The translations under genes and the position numbers were made by a program. A DNA stretch of 64,000 bases from a virus, in IMG/VR virus record IMGVR_UViG_3300028909_000017, positions 61,415 to 125,414 of that record; one strand, given 5' to 3'. How positions within the stretch are numbered: position 1 is the stretch's first letter; each line of letters begins with the position of its first letter. The notes under the pieces were generated by a model, which worked only from the letters and a program-made list of their open reading frames with translations, ran no database searches and was not told the DNA's origin. Of the stretch, positions 24,110-33,459 are shown in pieces.

Positions 24110-24295
24110 TTATTTACCTTTCTTATAGTCCGTTTCGTACCAGCCTGTTCCTTTGAAATTAAAAGTTGGTGCATTTAAAATTCTTATAGAAATATGTTCA
24201 CAATTTGGACATTTTTGAATTTCTAGAGAATTCATTTTTTGTATCTTTTCAAATATTTTCCCACATTTTAAACATTTGTATTCATATAATGGCAT
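24110..24295 (-). CDS. FmdB-type zinc-ribbon protein
   Basis: 61 residues. MPLYEYKCLKCGKIFE...KCPNCE is the classic FmdB putative regulator signature with two CxxC pairs; ends with a basic aromatic GWYETDYKK. These are small zinc proteins of unclear regulatory role. Overlaps the next upstream gene by one base. Confidence 0.85.
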   Translation of the reverse strand: MPLYEYKCLKCGKIFEKIQKMNSLEIQKCPNCEHISIRILNAPTFNFKGTGWYETDYKKGK

Positions 24296-24471
24296 TACAA
24301 AATACCTGCTTTTAATCCTAATTTATAAATTTCTAAATCATAATCAATATCTTGTTGAGTCGGGTAATATTTTTCTGAACATTCTTTACATAAAAGGTTT
24401 TCTGAACCCGGAAAATAAGTTAACGGCTTTTCATAGCTTTTGCAAGAAAAACATGGATATGTATTGTTCAT
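24295..24471 (-). CDS. Small zinc-finger-like protein, 58 aa
   Basis: ATG at 24471 after AAAGGAGAATC. CFSC...CKEC forms a likely zinc site in the first half, then an acidic helix. Probably translated with the FmdB gene. Confidence 0.6.
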   Translation of the reverse strand: MNNTYPCFSCKSYEKPLTYFPGSENLLCKECSEKYYPTQQDIDYDLEIYKLGLKAGIL

Positions 24472-24536
24472 CGATTCTCCTTTGTGAACTACCACGACCA
24501 AAAAAGTGATTTCCGAAGCCAATTGGCCTCATCTTT

Positions 24537-24736
24537 TATTCCTGCTTCCAATAATACATATCTAGAAATTAATTTCCTCGATAGAGGTATCTCCACAGAC
24601 GTGTGAGGAATTGCAAGCAATCCCGTCAATTTCCGAAGGAACTTCGGAATTTTAAATTACAATTGAATTTCTTGGTTATCGAAATCCATTTATAAAGTTG
24701 GCGATTTTACGCTCGTAAGTTGGAAATAAATTCGAC
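24537..24736 (+). mobile_element. TnpB/OrfB 3'-end relic with right-end hairpins (copy A)
   Basis: Plus-strand, about 200 nt, homologous to 38647-38879. It carries the last codons of a TnpB-like frame (IEVSPQTCEELQAIPSISE, stop at about 24650), then TCCGAAG/CTTCGGA and a weaker TTTCTTGGTTATCGAAA hairpin. Only the 3' end survives, the part that in such elements forms the omega RNA and transposon right end. Its end overlaps the 3' codons of the minus-strand gene 24707. Confidence 0.55.
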
Positions 24737-25027
24737 ATAAAATTTTTCAGTTTTTGGTGATCCATTTAATTCGAAAGTTGCATCAATAGATTTGTAATGT
24801 GTATCATCAATTTTGACCTTTATACTCTCACAATAGACGACCGCGGTATTCCATATAATTTTACCGTGCATTTCTTGGCAGATGTAATAGTAATCTTCAT
24901 CATCACTTGCAATACCCAATAATCGATATAATCTGTCAGAACAAATAACTATATCATTGTGAAATGGATACATTTCTTTTATAAATCGATTATTTGTTAA
25001 AAATGTTTGTTCCAATGGCTCTGACAT
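24707..25027 (-). CDS. Hypothetical protein, 106 aa
   Basis: Acidic beta-rich protein (GIASDDEDYYYICQEM). Its last codons lie inside the mobile-element relic, so the natural C-terminus may have been replaced. Overlaps the next gene by 31 bases. Confidence 0.5.
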   Translation of the reverse strand: MSEPLEQTFLTNNRFIKEMYPFHNDIVICSDRLYRLLGIASDDEDYYYICQEMHGKIIWNTAVVYCESIKVKIDDTHYKSIDATFELNGSPKTEKFYVEFISNLRA

Positions 25028-25347
25028 CTTACTTTAGCCCATCCCTCATTATTTAATGTGCCTGCTTCCCCACATATTTCACAGGTGTGATATGCTTTCT
25101 TTTCTGCTTCCCGAATCAAATTATAAATGTCGTTATTAGTCATATTGGTTGTATAACATCTTAATCCACCGAATTTTTCTTTTACCTGCAAGATTTGGAA
25201 TGACAAATCTACAACTAATGGTTCTATTTTTTCAAATAATTCGTAAAGAATATTGAACCAACCATCCCCAATTTCAAGGCCCCATTTTCTCTGGAACCAA
25301 GATTTCGGAAACCGATCATAAATTTTATTTTCTAATTCTTTTGTCAT
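24997..25347 (-). CDS. Phage zinc-binding orphan, 116 aa
   Basis: Features QVKEKFGGLRCYTT followed by an AEKKAYHTCEICG zinc pair and a C-terminal C/H (VRCQSHW), a combination common in orphan phage proteins. Metal-binding likely; role unknown. Coupled to guaC through a one-base overlap. Confidence 0.65.
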   Translation of the reverse strand: MTKELENKIYDRFPKSWFQRKWGLEIGDGWFNILYELFEKIEPLVVDLSFQILQVKEKFGGLRCYTTNMTNNDIYNLIREAEKKAYHTCEICGEAGTLNNEGWAKVRCQSHWNKHF

Positions 25348-26393
25348 TATTGATTTCCTAATTTTTCGTATATCGTATTGTGAGTATGATTAACTCGAAC
25401 AAATGTTGTTTTTTCATTCATTTCTGAAATTTCATGGGCCCCAATATAGGTCATTGTACTTCGTAAACCACCAAGAATATCTAAAATAGTGCGTTCAACC
25501 GGTCCTTTTGCTGGCAACATTACATGTCGTCCTTCACTAGTTCGATATTTCGACATACCATTATTAAATTCTTGCATAGCTTTTTCACTGCTCATTCCAT
25601 AAAATTCTACAAATGTTTTTCCAGATGAATCGGTAACTTTTTTTGAATCAACTTCATCGTGTCCAGCTAACATTGATCCGAGCATTACAAAATCTGATCC
25701 CGCGCCAAATGCTTTTCCAATATCTCCCGGAGTTTTGCATCCACCATCTGAACAAATATATGCATTCATATCGTATGCAACTTCCGTGCATTCAATTAAC
25801 GCGCTAATCATTGGATAACCAACGCCTGTTTTTAATCGAGTCAGACATCCAGCCCCGCCCCCAATCCCACATTTAATTATCGAAGCGCCTGCATTAATTA
25901 ATGCAATAGTTTGATCTGGTGTTACAACATTACCCGCCATAATTATTGCGTCGGGATTTTCATTACGTAATTGTGAAACTGTATCAAGAAAAGTATTTCG
26001 ATATCCATTTGCAACATCGATACATATTTTGTCTATATTTTTATTATAATTAACTTTTTTAAATTTGTCAAGATCTTCTTTCTTTGATCCCACCGTGTAC
26101 CAACATAAATCTTTTGCTGGACTATTTTCAAAAAATTTCTGTAAATCATATTCAGAATAATATTTGTGTAACGCCGACATCATATTGTGTTTGGCCAATT
26201 CTTCCGCCATTTTAAAACTTGACACGGTTGTCATATTAGCAGAAATAATTGGGACACAAGACAATGTTTTTGTTGTATTAAGAAAGGTAAATTCTCTGAT
26301 TAAATTTACATCTGACCGTGAATTTAAATTATTAGGTTGGGGCACGATTAATACATCATCAAAATCTAATTTAATGTCGTTTAATATTTTCAT
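25347..26393 (-). CDS. guaC: GMP reductase
   Basis: 348 residues, the same length as bacterial GuaC. Opens LDFDDVLIVPQPN; the catalytic loop is GIGGGAGCLTRLKTGVGYP with the active-site Cys and Thr, then SDGGCKTPGDIGKAFGAGSDFVMLG (phosphate binding), EFYGMSSEKAM and LGGLRSTMTYIGA. GMP reductase converts GMP to IMP and ammonia using NADPH, moving guanine nucleotides to the adenine pool. No CBS domains, which favours GuaC over IMP dehydrogenase. In a phage it may rebalance purines for AT-rich DNA. Confidence 0.92.
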   Translation of the reverse strand: MKILNDIKLDFDDVLIVPQPNNLNSRSDVNLIREFTFLNTTKTLSCVPIISANMTTVSSFKMAEELAKHNMMSALHKYYSEYDLQKFFENSPAKDLCWYTVGSKKEDLDKFKKVNYNKNIDKICIDVANGYRNTFLDTVSQLRNENPDAIIMAGNVVTPDQTIALINAGASIIKCGIGGGAGCLTRLKTGVGYPMISALIECTEVAYDMNAYICSDGGCKTPGDIGKAFGAGSDFVMLGSMLAGHDEVDSKKVTDSSGKTFVEFYGMSSEKAMQEFNNGMSKYRTSEGRHVMLPAKGPVERTILDILGGLRSTMTYIGAHEISEMNEKTTFVRVNHTHNTIYEKLGNQ

Positions 26394-26395
26394 TT

Positions 26396-27849
26396 TTATC
26401 CTGGGTATGATTTTACCGAATTAAGGTAAAGGTATTTTTTCTTATTGCTATCTTTCTTTCGTATTGCTTGAATTTCACGAAAATATTGGATCATTGCCGC
26501 CTGGCTTAATTGTCCGGAAATATATGCAGAAACATATTGGGCATATTCTTTTTCTTCCGGAGAAATTGTATATTGAGATAGTAAAATATATAATTTTTTA
26601 AGATATTGATGTTTCATTTTTTCTGGATTACATGCTGCATCTAAAGCAACAATAAATCGAGCAATTGTTGATTCTAGTTTTGCAGTATCGGTATTAAGCC
26701 AATCCCACCGGGACTTCGAAATTCAATATAGCCATCTTTTATATTTACGCTTGTATATTTTTCGGTCTTATTGAAAATGCCACTTATAATTCTTATTGCC
26801 CACCCATTTAATTTATGTTTCATATTATTAAGATATTGGTTTAATATTTCCGAATCAGTTCCTAATTTAGCTCCTATTGTTCCTAAAGCAGGCTTACAAA
26901 ATGAATTTGCACCTCTTCCAAATTCATCCAATATATAATTATCTCCCAACATTAACACAAGTTTTACATAATCGAGTTTTGAAACATTATAATTTGGAAG
27001 GCTAACATTAATATGTAAACCGGTCGAGTCATTTGTGTAACATCCCTGCGTATTTGCCCATGTTTTTACGCGGTGAAGGTCAGAAATCATGTCTTGAAAA
27101 GATAAAGGCGGTGAAATAAATTCAAGCCCGGCATCACTTTCGCTGTCGACAGTTATACTTGCATCTGTTTCTACACTATAGCCTGATGTACTTCGTTTTG
27201 CACCATGATATTCGGATGACGAAAAACTAACGGGGCGAACTGCTTCCGAAAATGAATCGGTAATATATTCTAAATCTAATTCATCTTCTCCGCTAATTTC
27301 ATTATAATACGGCCAATCAATGTCGTATTGTTGTTCAACATCACTCATCCATAGTAACCCTTCATAGTTTAGCCAATCGGCTTCATTACTATATTGATCA
27401 TCCGCTCTATCATCTAGCCATTCTTGCTTTATCTCATCATAACTAGAACCTTTCTCATTATATAAATCTTCTTCTATTTGATCTTTATCATCTGAATCGA
27501 TTATTGATAAGAATTCATTAATTGCATTTCTTTTACCATAATTATTCCAATCATCATCACAAGTTTCCGACCACCATATATCAAAACTGTTTGTTAATTT
27601 TGTTTTAAATCTATCTAATATGTATGTTGAATTATAATTAACATAATCAAAAAATTCTACTATTTGGTCGATACTTTCACATCGAATATCTGCATCGTCA
27701 TCTCTTTCCTCAGTAGTATCTGACTTACTTATAATATCTTGGACACACATTTCAAATTCAATACCCACTTTCGCGGGAATTTTTGAGGCAATTGAAATTA
27801 AGACGTTTGGGCTTGCTTTATATTCGGTAATTATTTCTTTGATTCTCAT
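26396..27849 (-). CDS. Tagged amidoligase-family protein (frameshift at 26704)
   Basis: Starts at MRIKEIITE (tag; I-T-E at 7-9); a longer frame upstream is only a tRNA gene. Features GIEFEM, VETDASI, GLEFISPPL and GLHINVS fit the amidoligase_2 family, related to glutamine-synthetase/GCS folds, which makes amide bonds on peptides or cell-wall precursors. After RSPGG the frame breaks; adding one G to the GGG at 26704-26706 continues into DWLNTDTAKLESTIARF and the separate frame ending at 26396, about 484 residues in all. TATAAATA lies five bases upstream of the ATG. Confidence 0.7.
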
Positions 27850-27854
27850 ATATG

Positions 27855-27862
27855 TATTTATA
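27855..27862 (-). promoter_or_regulatory. TATAAATA box, five bases before amidoligase ATG
   Basis: Same element and spacing as at 17722 and 33416. Lies between the tRNA-Gly 3' end and the gene. Confidence 0.5.
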
Positions 27863-27867
27863 GTTTT

Positions 27868-27941
27868 TGGAGCGTCCAATCGGATTTGAACCGATACCCA
27901 CTGGGTGGAAACCAGTGATACTACCATTATACTATGGACGC
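27868..27941 (-). tRNA. tRNA-Gly(TCC)
   Basis: Acceptor GCGTCCA/TGGACGC, U73, CCA encoded, anticodon loop TTTCCAC in stem ACTGG/CCAGT. Confidence 0.92.
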
Positions 27942-27949
27942 GTGAAAGT

Positions 27950-28024
27950 TGGAGCCCCGAGCCGGAATTGAACCGGCGACATTTCGCTTACAAGGCGAAT
28001 GCTCTACAACTGAGCTACCGGGGC
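27950..28024 (-). tRNA. tRNA-Thr(TGT)
   Basis: Acceptor GCCCCGG/TCGGGGC with one wobble, CCA encoded, anticodon stem TTCGC/GCGAA, loop CTTGTAA. Confidence 0.92.
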
Positions 28025-28048
28025 ATACTAATATTTATCTTTAATCTT

Positions 28049-28123
28049 TGGTGCTCCTAGGCAAAATCGAATTGCCATTTTCAACTTAGGGGGTTGTTTT
28101 CTTATCCGTTAGAAGATAGGAGC
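28049..28123 (-). tRNA. tRNA-Arg(CCT) with C33
   Basis: Acceptor GCTCCTA/TAGGAGC, A73, CCA encoded. Anticodon stem CAAC/GTTG, loop CCCCTAA: C at position 33 instead of the near-universal U. Confidence 0.8.
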
Positions 28124-28128
28124 AAATT

Positions 28129-28707
28129 TCACTTTAGAACATCGACTACGAAATCGTGAAAATTATTAACCTCAATAACATCAATATCTGGTTGAACTCG
28201 ATACGAAAAAATTCGATAATATAATTGTGTTTCTGGTGAATATTTATCAATCGAAACTAAATTAGTATAATTATCGTCAATGAATGCATCTAAGTCTAAT
28301 GCGGCAACAACCGGACCTTTTTCATTAGTTACAATCACTGTCGGACATTGAATTTGAAAAATATTTTTGATCCATCTATTTGTTTGTTTTTCAACCGGAT
28401 CACCTAAAGTCGATGTTCTTGTGGTAATGAAATATAATTTTGCCATGTCATCTAAAAGTTCAAGATGAATATTTTTAACATCGTTTTGTTTTTCTAGTGT
28501 TTCCCAAAAATTATGGTACTGAGATAATTTACTCCAAGATTGCTTTAACTGATCCGGGGATAAATTCCAATTCTTAAAATCCCAATCTGTTGGATCATCG
28601 ACAATCGATGTACCATGCAATTCATTATTCAAATTACGAAAAGTTTTGACAAAATTTGATAAAACCCCGTCAATGTCTATTCCAATCTTTTTTCGATTAT
28701 CTTTCAT
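28129..28707 (-). CDS. 5'(3')-deoxyribonucleotidase-like HAD hydrolase
   Basis: 192 residues. HAD motif I GIDIDGVLSNF (nucleophile Asp), motif II LYFITTRT, and C-terminal AFIDDNYTN acidic pair with a preceding Lys. The NT5C/YorS type fits by length and by the DIDGVL start. Such enzymes dephosphorylate (deoxy)nucleoside monophosphates; in phages they tune dNTP pools. Sits between the tRNA-Arg and the first of six family 1 paralogues. Confidence 0.82.
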   Translation of the reverse strand: MKDNRKKIGIDIDGVLSNFVKTFRNLNNELHGTSIVDDPTDWDFKNWNLSPDQLKQSWSKLSQYHNFWETLEKQNDVKNIHLELLDDMAKLYFITTRTSTLGDPVEKQTNRWIKNIFQIQCPTVIVTNEKGPVVAALDLDAFIDDNYTNLVSIDKYSPETQLYYRIFSYRVQPDIDVIEVNNFHDFVVDVLK

Positions 28708-28709
28708 TA

Positions 28710-29384
28710 TTACTCCAAAGGTAGATTATTTTCTTCACGCGCCTTACGAATTTTAAATGAAGGCCAAATATCAATTTGGGCATTTTTGGATTCTGATAAA
28801 ACATATCGATAATTTTGATAATTACGATCAAGCCCAAAAAAAGATTTCAATTCATCTTCATTCTCACATCGTATAAAAGTTTCACCTGGTTTTGTTCTAT
28901 CATATACCGAAACAACATGCCCATCCGCAAATAATTTTTTCCAAATTTTGAAACCAGATGTACTCAATGTTTTATCACTGATTAATAAATTTTTAGGTGA
29001 ACCATCTAAATTTTTTAAATCGTTAAGAATTGCAAGATAAAGATCACTTGCATATGGACTTCCTGTTGCCTCAGGATTTTTGCCTGTTATTAACACAGCG
29101 ACATTTCTTGGTTTCTTTTCCAAAGAAGTTCCGACCCAAAATATACCATTTTTTTCAAACCAATAGTAAACATCATCCGTTAGTTCAATACGAAATAAAT
29201 TATTATTTAATTTTTCAATTGAATTTGGCTTTGCTTTTCTAATATCATCAATATCATTTTTAATTGTCGGCCATGCAGCAAATTCCATTACTTCAGGTTC
29301 TTCATATAACCACGATTCGTTAAAAGCGGTTCTTCCAAATTTGTTTTTCCAATTATTTGTTGATATAATTTCTTTAATTTTCAT
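28710..29384 (-). CDS. Tagged paralogue family 1, intact copy
   Basis: 224 residues. Tag MKIKEII; an L-Y-E motif in SWLYEEPE near residue 29. Core: DDVYYWFEKNGIFWVGTSLE, YASDLYLAILND, then SDKTLSTSGFKIWKKLFADGH and a closing RYVLSES. The SDxTLSxxGFxIWKKL segment matches one in the GNAT protein at 40658, so I infer a diverged GNAT fold without the acetyl-CoA loop. Six copies occur: here, 29387, 30463, 31576, 36668 and 56719. Confidence 0.6.
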   Translation of the reverse strand: MKIKEIISTNNWKNKFGRTAFNESWLYEEPEVMEFAAWPTIKNDIDDIRKAKPNSIEKLNNNLFRIELTDDVYYWFEKNGIFWVGTSLEKKPRNVAVLITGKNPEATGSPYASDLYLAILNDLKNLDGSPKNLLISDKTLSTSGFKIWKKLFADGHVVSVYDRTKPGETFIRCENEDELKSFFGLDRNYQNYRYVLSESKNAQIDIWPSFKIRKAREENNLPLE

Positions 29385-29386
29385 TT

Positions 29387-30036
29387 TTAATCTTCTAATG
29401 GTAAATTATTTTCTTCCCTTAATTTTCTTAAACCAAAATATGAATATATTTCAGCAAATTTTTTCGATGATTCAGATAAAATATATTGATAATTTTGATA
29501 ACTTTTTCCAACCCCAAAATATTTTTGCATTTCTTCAAAGGACTTAAAATGTTCAAATGATTCTCCGGGTTTACTTCTGTTGTATAAAGAAATTTTATGA
29601 CCATCGTTAAATAATTTTTTCCGAATTTTAAATCCATCGTCACTAAGAGTTTTATCGCTGCTAAGACAAACATTATTTCCGCAATCCTTTAAAATCGATA
29701 AATATAAATCGATCGCATATGGTTGTTTTCCAGTATATTTTGGATCTTTTCCGACCATTCTAACAATGTAGGCATATTTTTGCTTTTCTAAAGTTACGCC
29801 CAAAACAATTTTAGAATTAATTTCAACCCAATAATAAATATTTTCTGTTAACTCCATTTTTTAATACCATTATTCAAGGTAATAATGTTATCCGGATAAA
29901 TCTGTATTATTTCTAAAATAACATTTTTAATACCCGGCCAAGAATTAAACGTCATTTTTTCGGGTGATTCCGACAAAAATGATCTATTAAAATATGTTCT
30001 ATCCGAGCAACTATTAATTATTTCTTTAATTTTCAT
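29387..30036 (-). CDS. Tagged paralogue family 1 (one frameshift)
   Basis: ATG at 30036 opens MKIKEIINS with LSESPE (L-S-E) near residue 27. The frame breaks at GIKKWS; one more A in the six-A run at 29857-29862 gives GIKK-MELTENIYYWV and continues to the end at 29387. The rest is a complete family member. A -1 shift on AAAAAA is possible, but similar breaks in unrelated genes favour a miscount. Confidence 0.55.
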
Positions 30037-30054
30037 TTATATTCCTTTATTTTA

Positions 30055-30132
30055 TGGTGCCCGTGGAGAGATTCGAACTCCCGACCCTTTGCTTAGAAGG
30101 CAAATGCTCTAATCCAACTGAGCTACACGGGC
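30055..30132 (-). tRNA. tRNA-Arg(TCT)
   Basis: Acceptor GCCCGTG/CACGGGC, A73, CCA encoded, anticodon stem TTTGC/GCAAA, loop CTTCTAA. Confidence 0.92.
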
Positions 30133-30139
30133 AAAACTT

Positions 30140-30214
30140 TGGAGCCGTTCCCGAGATTTGCGCTCGGCTCTTATCGTTACGAAGGATAAAAATCGCTATC
30201 TATTATTGAACGGC
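30140..30214 (-). tRNA. tRNA-like, possibly Thr(CGT)
   Basis: Acceptor GCCGTTC/GAACGGC, U73 and CCA are good. The anticodon stem has a C-C mismatch and the T loop reads CGCAAAT, lacking TTC. CGT fits a 7-base loop; a 9-base loop with TCG is the alternative. Degenerate or atypical. Confidence 0.5.
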
Positions 30215-30224
30215 ATAAAATACA

Positions 30225-30461
30225 TTACTTATCTTTTCTATAATGTGTATTATTGTATGACCATTTTTTAAGTTTATTTACCACTTTTACAATTTCCGGA
30301 GTTGTAAAATCCGGATTCATACCGCATAAAAGTTGTCCAATTGGTCGAAAGCTTTTTCTAAGTTGATTTATATATTCCCTTTTAATCTTTAAAGGAAGTC
30401 GGTGATATTGTGCGAGAATAAATATTGCCGTTGCTTCAATTTCATTAAATCTAATTGGCAT
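30225..30461 (-). CDS. Hypothetical helical protein, 78 aa
   Basis: ATG at 30461, right after the family 1 gene end. Helical, basic (IKREYINQLRKSFRP). No family recognised. Confidence 0.5.
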   Translation of the reverse strand: MPIRFNEIEATAIFILAQYHRLPLKIKREYINQLRKSFRPIGQLLCGMNPDFTTPEIVKVVNKLKKWSYNNTHYRKDK

Positions 30462-30462
30462 A

Positions 30463-31133
30463 TTAATCATCTGTTCCCAATGGTGTATTCTCTCGAATTT
30501 TTCGTATTCCGAAATTACTCATCACCGATCCTAACATATAATTTGATTCGCATAATACATATTGGTAATTCTGATATTTTTTATCAGTGTTAAAATAATT
30601 TTGCATATCATCTAATGTTAAAAATTTAACAAACGTTGCCCCTGGCTTATTTTTATCATATAAACCAACTCGATGTCCATTATTATACAACTTTTCCCAA
30701 ATTTTAAAACCATCTTCACTTAATTTATCATCACTCATCAATCGAATATTTTTTCCAATATCTTTTAAAATGTTTAAATACAAATCACTCGCGTAAGGTG
30801 CTTTTCCTGTAAAAATAGGATTTTTTCCCAGTAATTCACCAACAGCCGCCTGTGGTCGTAATGATAAAGAAACTCCGATGGCAAAAACATTATCAATTTC
30901 AATCCAATAAAATACATGCTCCAGGAAAACAATTTTTTAAGTCCATTAGTTAAGTCAATTATACCATTAGCGTATGGTATAAATTCATCTATTATATTTT
31001 TAATTCCTGGCCATGTTGGAAATTTCCCAATATTTATTGGTGATTCATACAACCAGGTTTCATTAAAATCAGTTCTACTTGTTTGCCCGTTGCCCCATTT
31101 TTTATTTTTTAATATAATTTCATTAATTTTCAT
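30463..31133 (-). CDS. Tagged paralogue family 1 (one frameshift)
   Basis: ATG at 31133 after AGGAATATAG: MKINEIILK, with WLYESP (L-Y-E). The first frame ends in nonsense after LKKLFSW; adding one A to the six-A run at 30933-30938 gives LKKIVFLEHVFYWIEID and joins the frame from 30783 to 30463 (SDDKLSEDGFKIWEKLYNNGH). Same position in the gene as the break in 29387. Confidence 0.55.
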
Positions 31134-31139
31134 CTATAT

Positions 31140-31330
31140 TCCTATAATTATTTTTCATTGGTGGGTTACTTATTAACCGCTAGATTAATATATTACCACT
31201 ATTCAGCTAGCCCATCGGACCTCCCATATATTGCCGTGATCGCATATATATTTCGACTGATTTAGGACTGCATCACCTGCGCCTTCCCTTATGTCCACTC
31301 CACAATGCAATGAAAATTTAATCTTTTATA
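31140..31330. other. Non-coding stretch between gene 30463 and tRNA-Val
   Basis: No open frame with a ribosome site seen. Contains short inverted segments (for example GCGATCACGGCAATATATGG) but no clear cloverleaf. Confidence 0.4.
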
Positions 31331-31405
31331 TAGCCGCTCTCGGATTTGAACCGAGGACCTCTTCTTTGTAAGAGAAGCGTTCTAAACCATCTGGACTAAG
31401 CGGCT
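31331..31405 (-). tRNA. tRNA-Val(TAC)
   Basis: Acceptor AGCCGCT/AGCGGCT, A73, no CCA, anticodon stem CTTCT/AGAAG, loop CTTACAA. Confidence 0.88.
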
Positions 31406-31434
31406 TCGTTATAACTTTTTAATATCTTGGACTT

Positions 31435-31558
31435 ACGGCGGAGAATGATAGAAGCATCATCTATCAAGAAGGAGAGCAGCATCCTAGTTCTTATGCGCAT
31501 TATCATCTAGGCCCTCGCTCTTAGTGCGACCTCTTCCGACTGAGCTGTCGTTCTCTCC
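31435..31558 (-). ncRNA. tRNA-like RNA with very long variable/T region
   Basis: The 5' half looks like a tRNA: acceptor GGAGAGA, a D arm with CAGCTCAGTCGGAAG, and TCGC-ACTAAGA-GCGA. It is followed by nested stems (CCTAG...CTAGG, GATAG...CTATC) before an ATTCTCC 3' strand. TAA (Leu) would be the anticodon. A normal tRNA-Leu(TAA) exists at 44834, so this may be a relic or a distinct RNA. Confidence 0.35.
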
Positions 31559-31575
31559 CGTAAATCCACGATATT

Positions 31576-32246
31576 TTAATCATCTGTTCCCAATGGCGTT
31601 TCTTCTCGAATTTTTCTAATACCAAAAATTCCAGTTAGATTACCCAATTCATTTTTTGATTCACACAAAACAAAATTATAATTTCGATAATTTTTATCTT
31701 TTTTGAAATATGATTCTATGTCTGCCAATGTAAGAAATTTTACAAATGTTTTGCCGGGTTTATTTTTATCATATATGGCAACCGTATGACCCAATGCATA
31801 TAATTTTTTCCAAATGTTAAATCCGTCTTTACTTAATTTATCATCACTTTGCAATCGAATATTTTTGCCGCAATCTGCGAGAATATTTAAGTAAAAATCA
31901 CTTCCATACGGCGGTTTTCCTTTCAATTCAGGATTTTTTTCCAGTATTTCTAATTACATTACTATATGGACGTTTTTCTAAAACAGATCCAATTGTTACT
32001 TTTCCATCTTTTTCCACCCCAATAAAATAATTGTTCTGACGTTTCGATTTTATATATTTCTACTGGCAATAAAATTGGTTTGAAAAAATTTTTCATATCC
32101 GAAATTATATCTACCAAACCATCATATGTAGGAAATTCCCCGGTATCTTCGGGTGATTCAATTAAAAAAGATTCGTTAAACGAGGTTCTATCTGTACTGC
32201 CAATTCCCCATTTTTTACTGCTCGAAAATAATTCTTTTATTTTCAT
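31576..32246 (-). CDS. Tagged paralogue family 1 (two frameshifts)
   Basis: ATG at 32246: MKIKELFSS with FLIESPE (L-I-E). Frame breaks at YWGG (GGGG at 32017-32020, should be three) and again before PELKGKPP (seven A at 31934-31940, should be six); with both fixed the protein is full length and ends GIRKIREETPLGTDD. Nearly identical in ending to 30463, so the pair arose by recent duplication. Confidence 0.5.
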
Positions 32247-32259
32247 GTATTCTCTAAAG

Positions 32260-32335
32260 TGGTGATCCCGGGAGAAGTTGCATCTCCATATCAGGTTTCG
32301 TAGACCTGTACCTTATCTAGTTAGATGACGGGACC
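32260..32335 (-). tRNA. tRNA-Arg(ACG)
   Basis: Acceptor GGTCCCG/CGGGATC (one G-T), A73, CCA encoded, anticodon stem CAGGT/ACCTG, loop CTACGAA. T loop TGCAACT is atypical. Confidence 0.85.
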
Positions 32336-32344
32336 AAAAATATT

Positions 32345-32417
32345 TGATCCCCGTAGAATTCGAATCTACATTTACGGTTTCGAAGACCGTTACTCTATCC
32401 AATTGAGTTAGAGGACC
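32345..32417 (-). tRNA. tRNA-Arg(TCG)
   Basis: Acceptor GGTCCTC/GGGGATC with wobbles, A73, no CCA, anticodon stem ACGGT/ACCGT, loop CTTCGAA. Confidence 0.88.
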
Positions 32418-32465
32418 GTATAATTTTATTAATTTCGAGCTAACCTTCCTATTTTGAAAAATAAA

Positions 32466-33410
32466 TTACAAATCTTTAACCCAAAAGGTGCCTTCAAAAG
32501 TAGGTTCCATTACCATTTCTTTGGAAAACCCAAAACTTTTTGCCAAATTATCATAAAACATTTTAATTTTATTAATTTCTGTACCTACCAAGGGGTCCCG
32601 CTTACTTATGCTTTCTGCGGTATGTAAAGCAATATGTTTTATATTGCTTTTTCTTGCTATTGAAATTAAACTCGATAGGCCTTCTTCCATCCAATCACGA
32701 AATAAAAATACTAATCTATTTTTAATTTCTTCGAGTTTTTCAACTGTATAACCATAACGAGGAATCATTTCTTTTGCCTGATAAAATTGTTCATGACTTA
32801 TCTTGGCACGAAGCATTTCTTTCCCTTTTTCACCTAATGTCGATTCAAAATCTTCGTATGTATCCGATAATAAAATAGCGGTTGCTTGCTTAATTGAGTT
32901 TATGAGATCAGATTGCACTTCATCAATTAAAATCCAATCTTTATTAATATCATCAATTCTCATCCATCCCACTGTTGTTTTCGAAACAGGGTGACCGGAT
33001 TGTTGACTGCTCTGATTAACCATATCTAAATATTGAAATAATAAACGATCTTTTTTAATTTCGTTAGATATATTTGCATTACGATTAATTTGCATTACCG
33101 TTTGCTTAACTGGTCGAAAAGAAGTTTCTGGATCATTATATGATGCATAAGAAATATTATATTTTTTGGGCGAAATATAATTATCTAAATATGATTTAAC
33201 ATCTTCTATTTTAATATTTGGCTGATTATGTCGAATCTTTTCAATTACATAATTAAATTTTTGCCCAATTTGTTGAAATTTTTTTTGAAAATCGCGCCAA
33301 GAAATTGAAGAAATATTATTATTTTTCATCCATTGATATACTGTCGATATAGCTTCATATTCTGGCGATAACGTATGTTTAAGGTCGGTTGTTATTTCAT
33401 AAAGTCTCAT
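32466..33410 (-). CDS. Tagged polyvalent-protein-type domain protein
   Basis: 314 residues. Tag-like start MRLYEITTD (L-Y-E at 3-5). Contains TVGWMRIDD...WILIDEVQSDLI, then a long helical part and IKHIALHTAESISKRDP...KIKMFYDNLAKSFGF...GTFWVKDL. This arrangement (IDEVQSD plus a KxxxxY-D fold-back) is one I associate with large polyvalent proteins that phages eject with their DNA. Here it stands alone. A TATAAATA-like box (CATAAATA) lies five bases before the ATG. Confidence 0.6.
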   Translation of the reverse strand: MRLYEITTDLKHTLSPEYEAISTVYQWMKNNNISSISWRDFQKKFQQIGQKFNYVIEKIRHNQPNIKIEDVKSYLDNYISPKKYNISYASYNDPETSFRPVKQTVMQINRNANISNEIKKDRLLFQYLDMVNQSSQQSGHPVSKTTVGWMRIDDINKDWILIDEVQSDLINSIKQATAILLSDTYEDFESTLGEKGKEMLRAKISHEQFYQAKEMIPRYGYTVEKLEEIKNRLVFLFRDWMEEGLSSLISIARKSNIKHIALHTAESISKRDPLVGTEINKIKMFYDNLAKSFGFSKEMVMEPTFEGTFWVKDL

Positions 33411-33415
33411 ATTGT

Positions 33416-33423
33416 TATTTATG
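33416..33423 (-). promoter_or_regulatory. CATAAATA box, five bases before ATG 33410
   Basis: One mismatch from TATAAATA; spacing identical to 17722 and 27855. Confidence 0.45.
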
Positions 33424-33459
33424 ACAATGAACTACCGTGAGCCCAACAATAAATTTTTA

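Noticed and set aside
30140-30214. Suppressor or Sec tRNA
   Set aside because: Loop could be misread, but no fold gives TCA, CTA or TTA at positions 34-36; the same holds for Lys 42642 (TTT, not TTA) and Leu 10370 (CAA, not TCA).
29852-30940. Programmed -1 frameshifting in family 1 genes
   Set aside because: Two copies break at the same AAAAAA-type run, but other copies read through without it and unrelated genes show similar homopolymer breaks, so miscounting is the simpler explanation.
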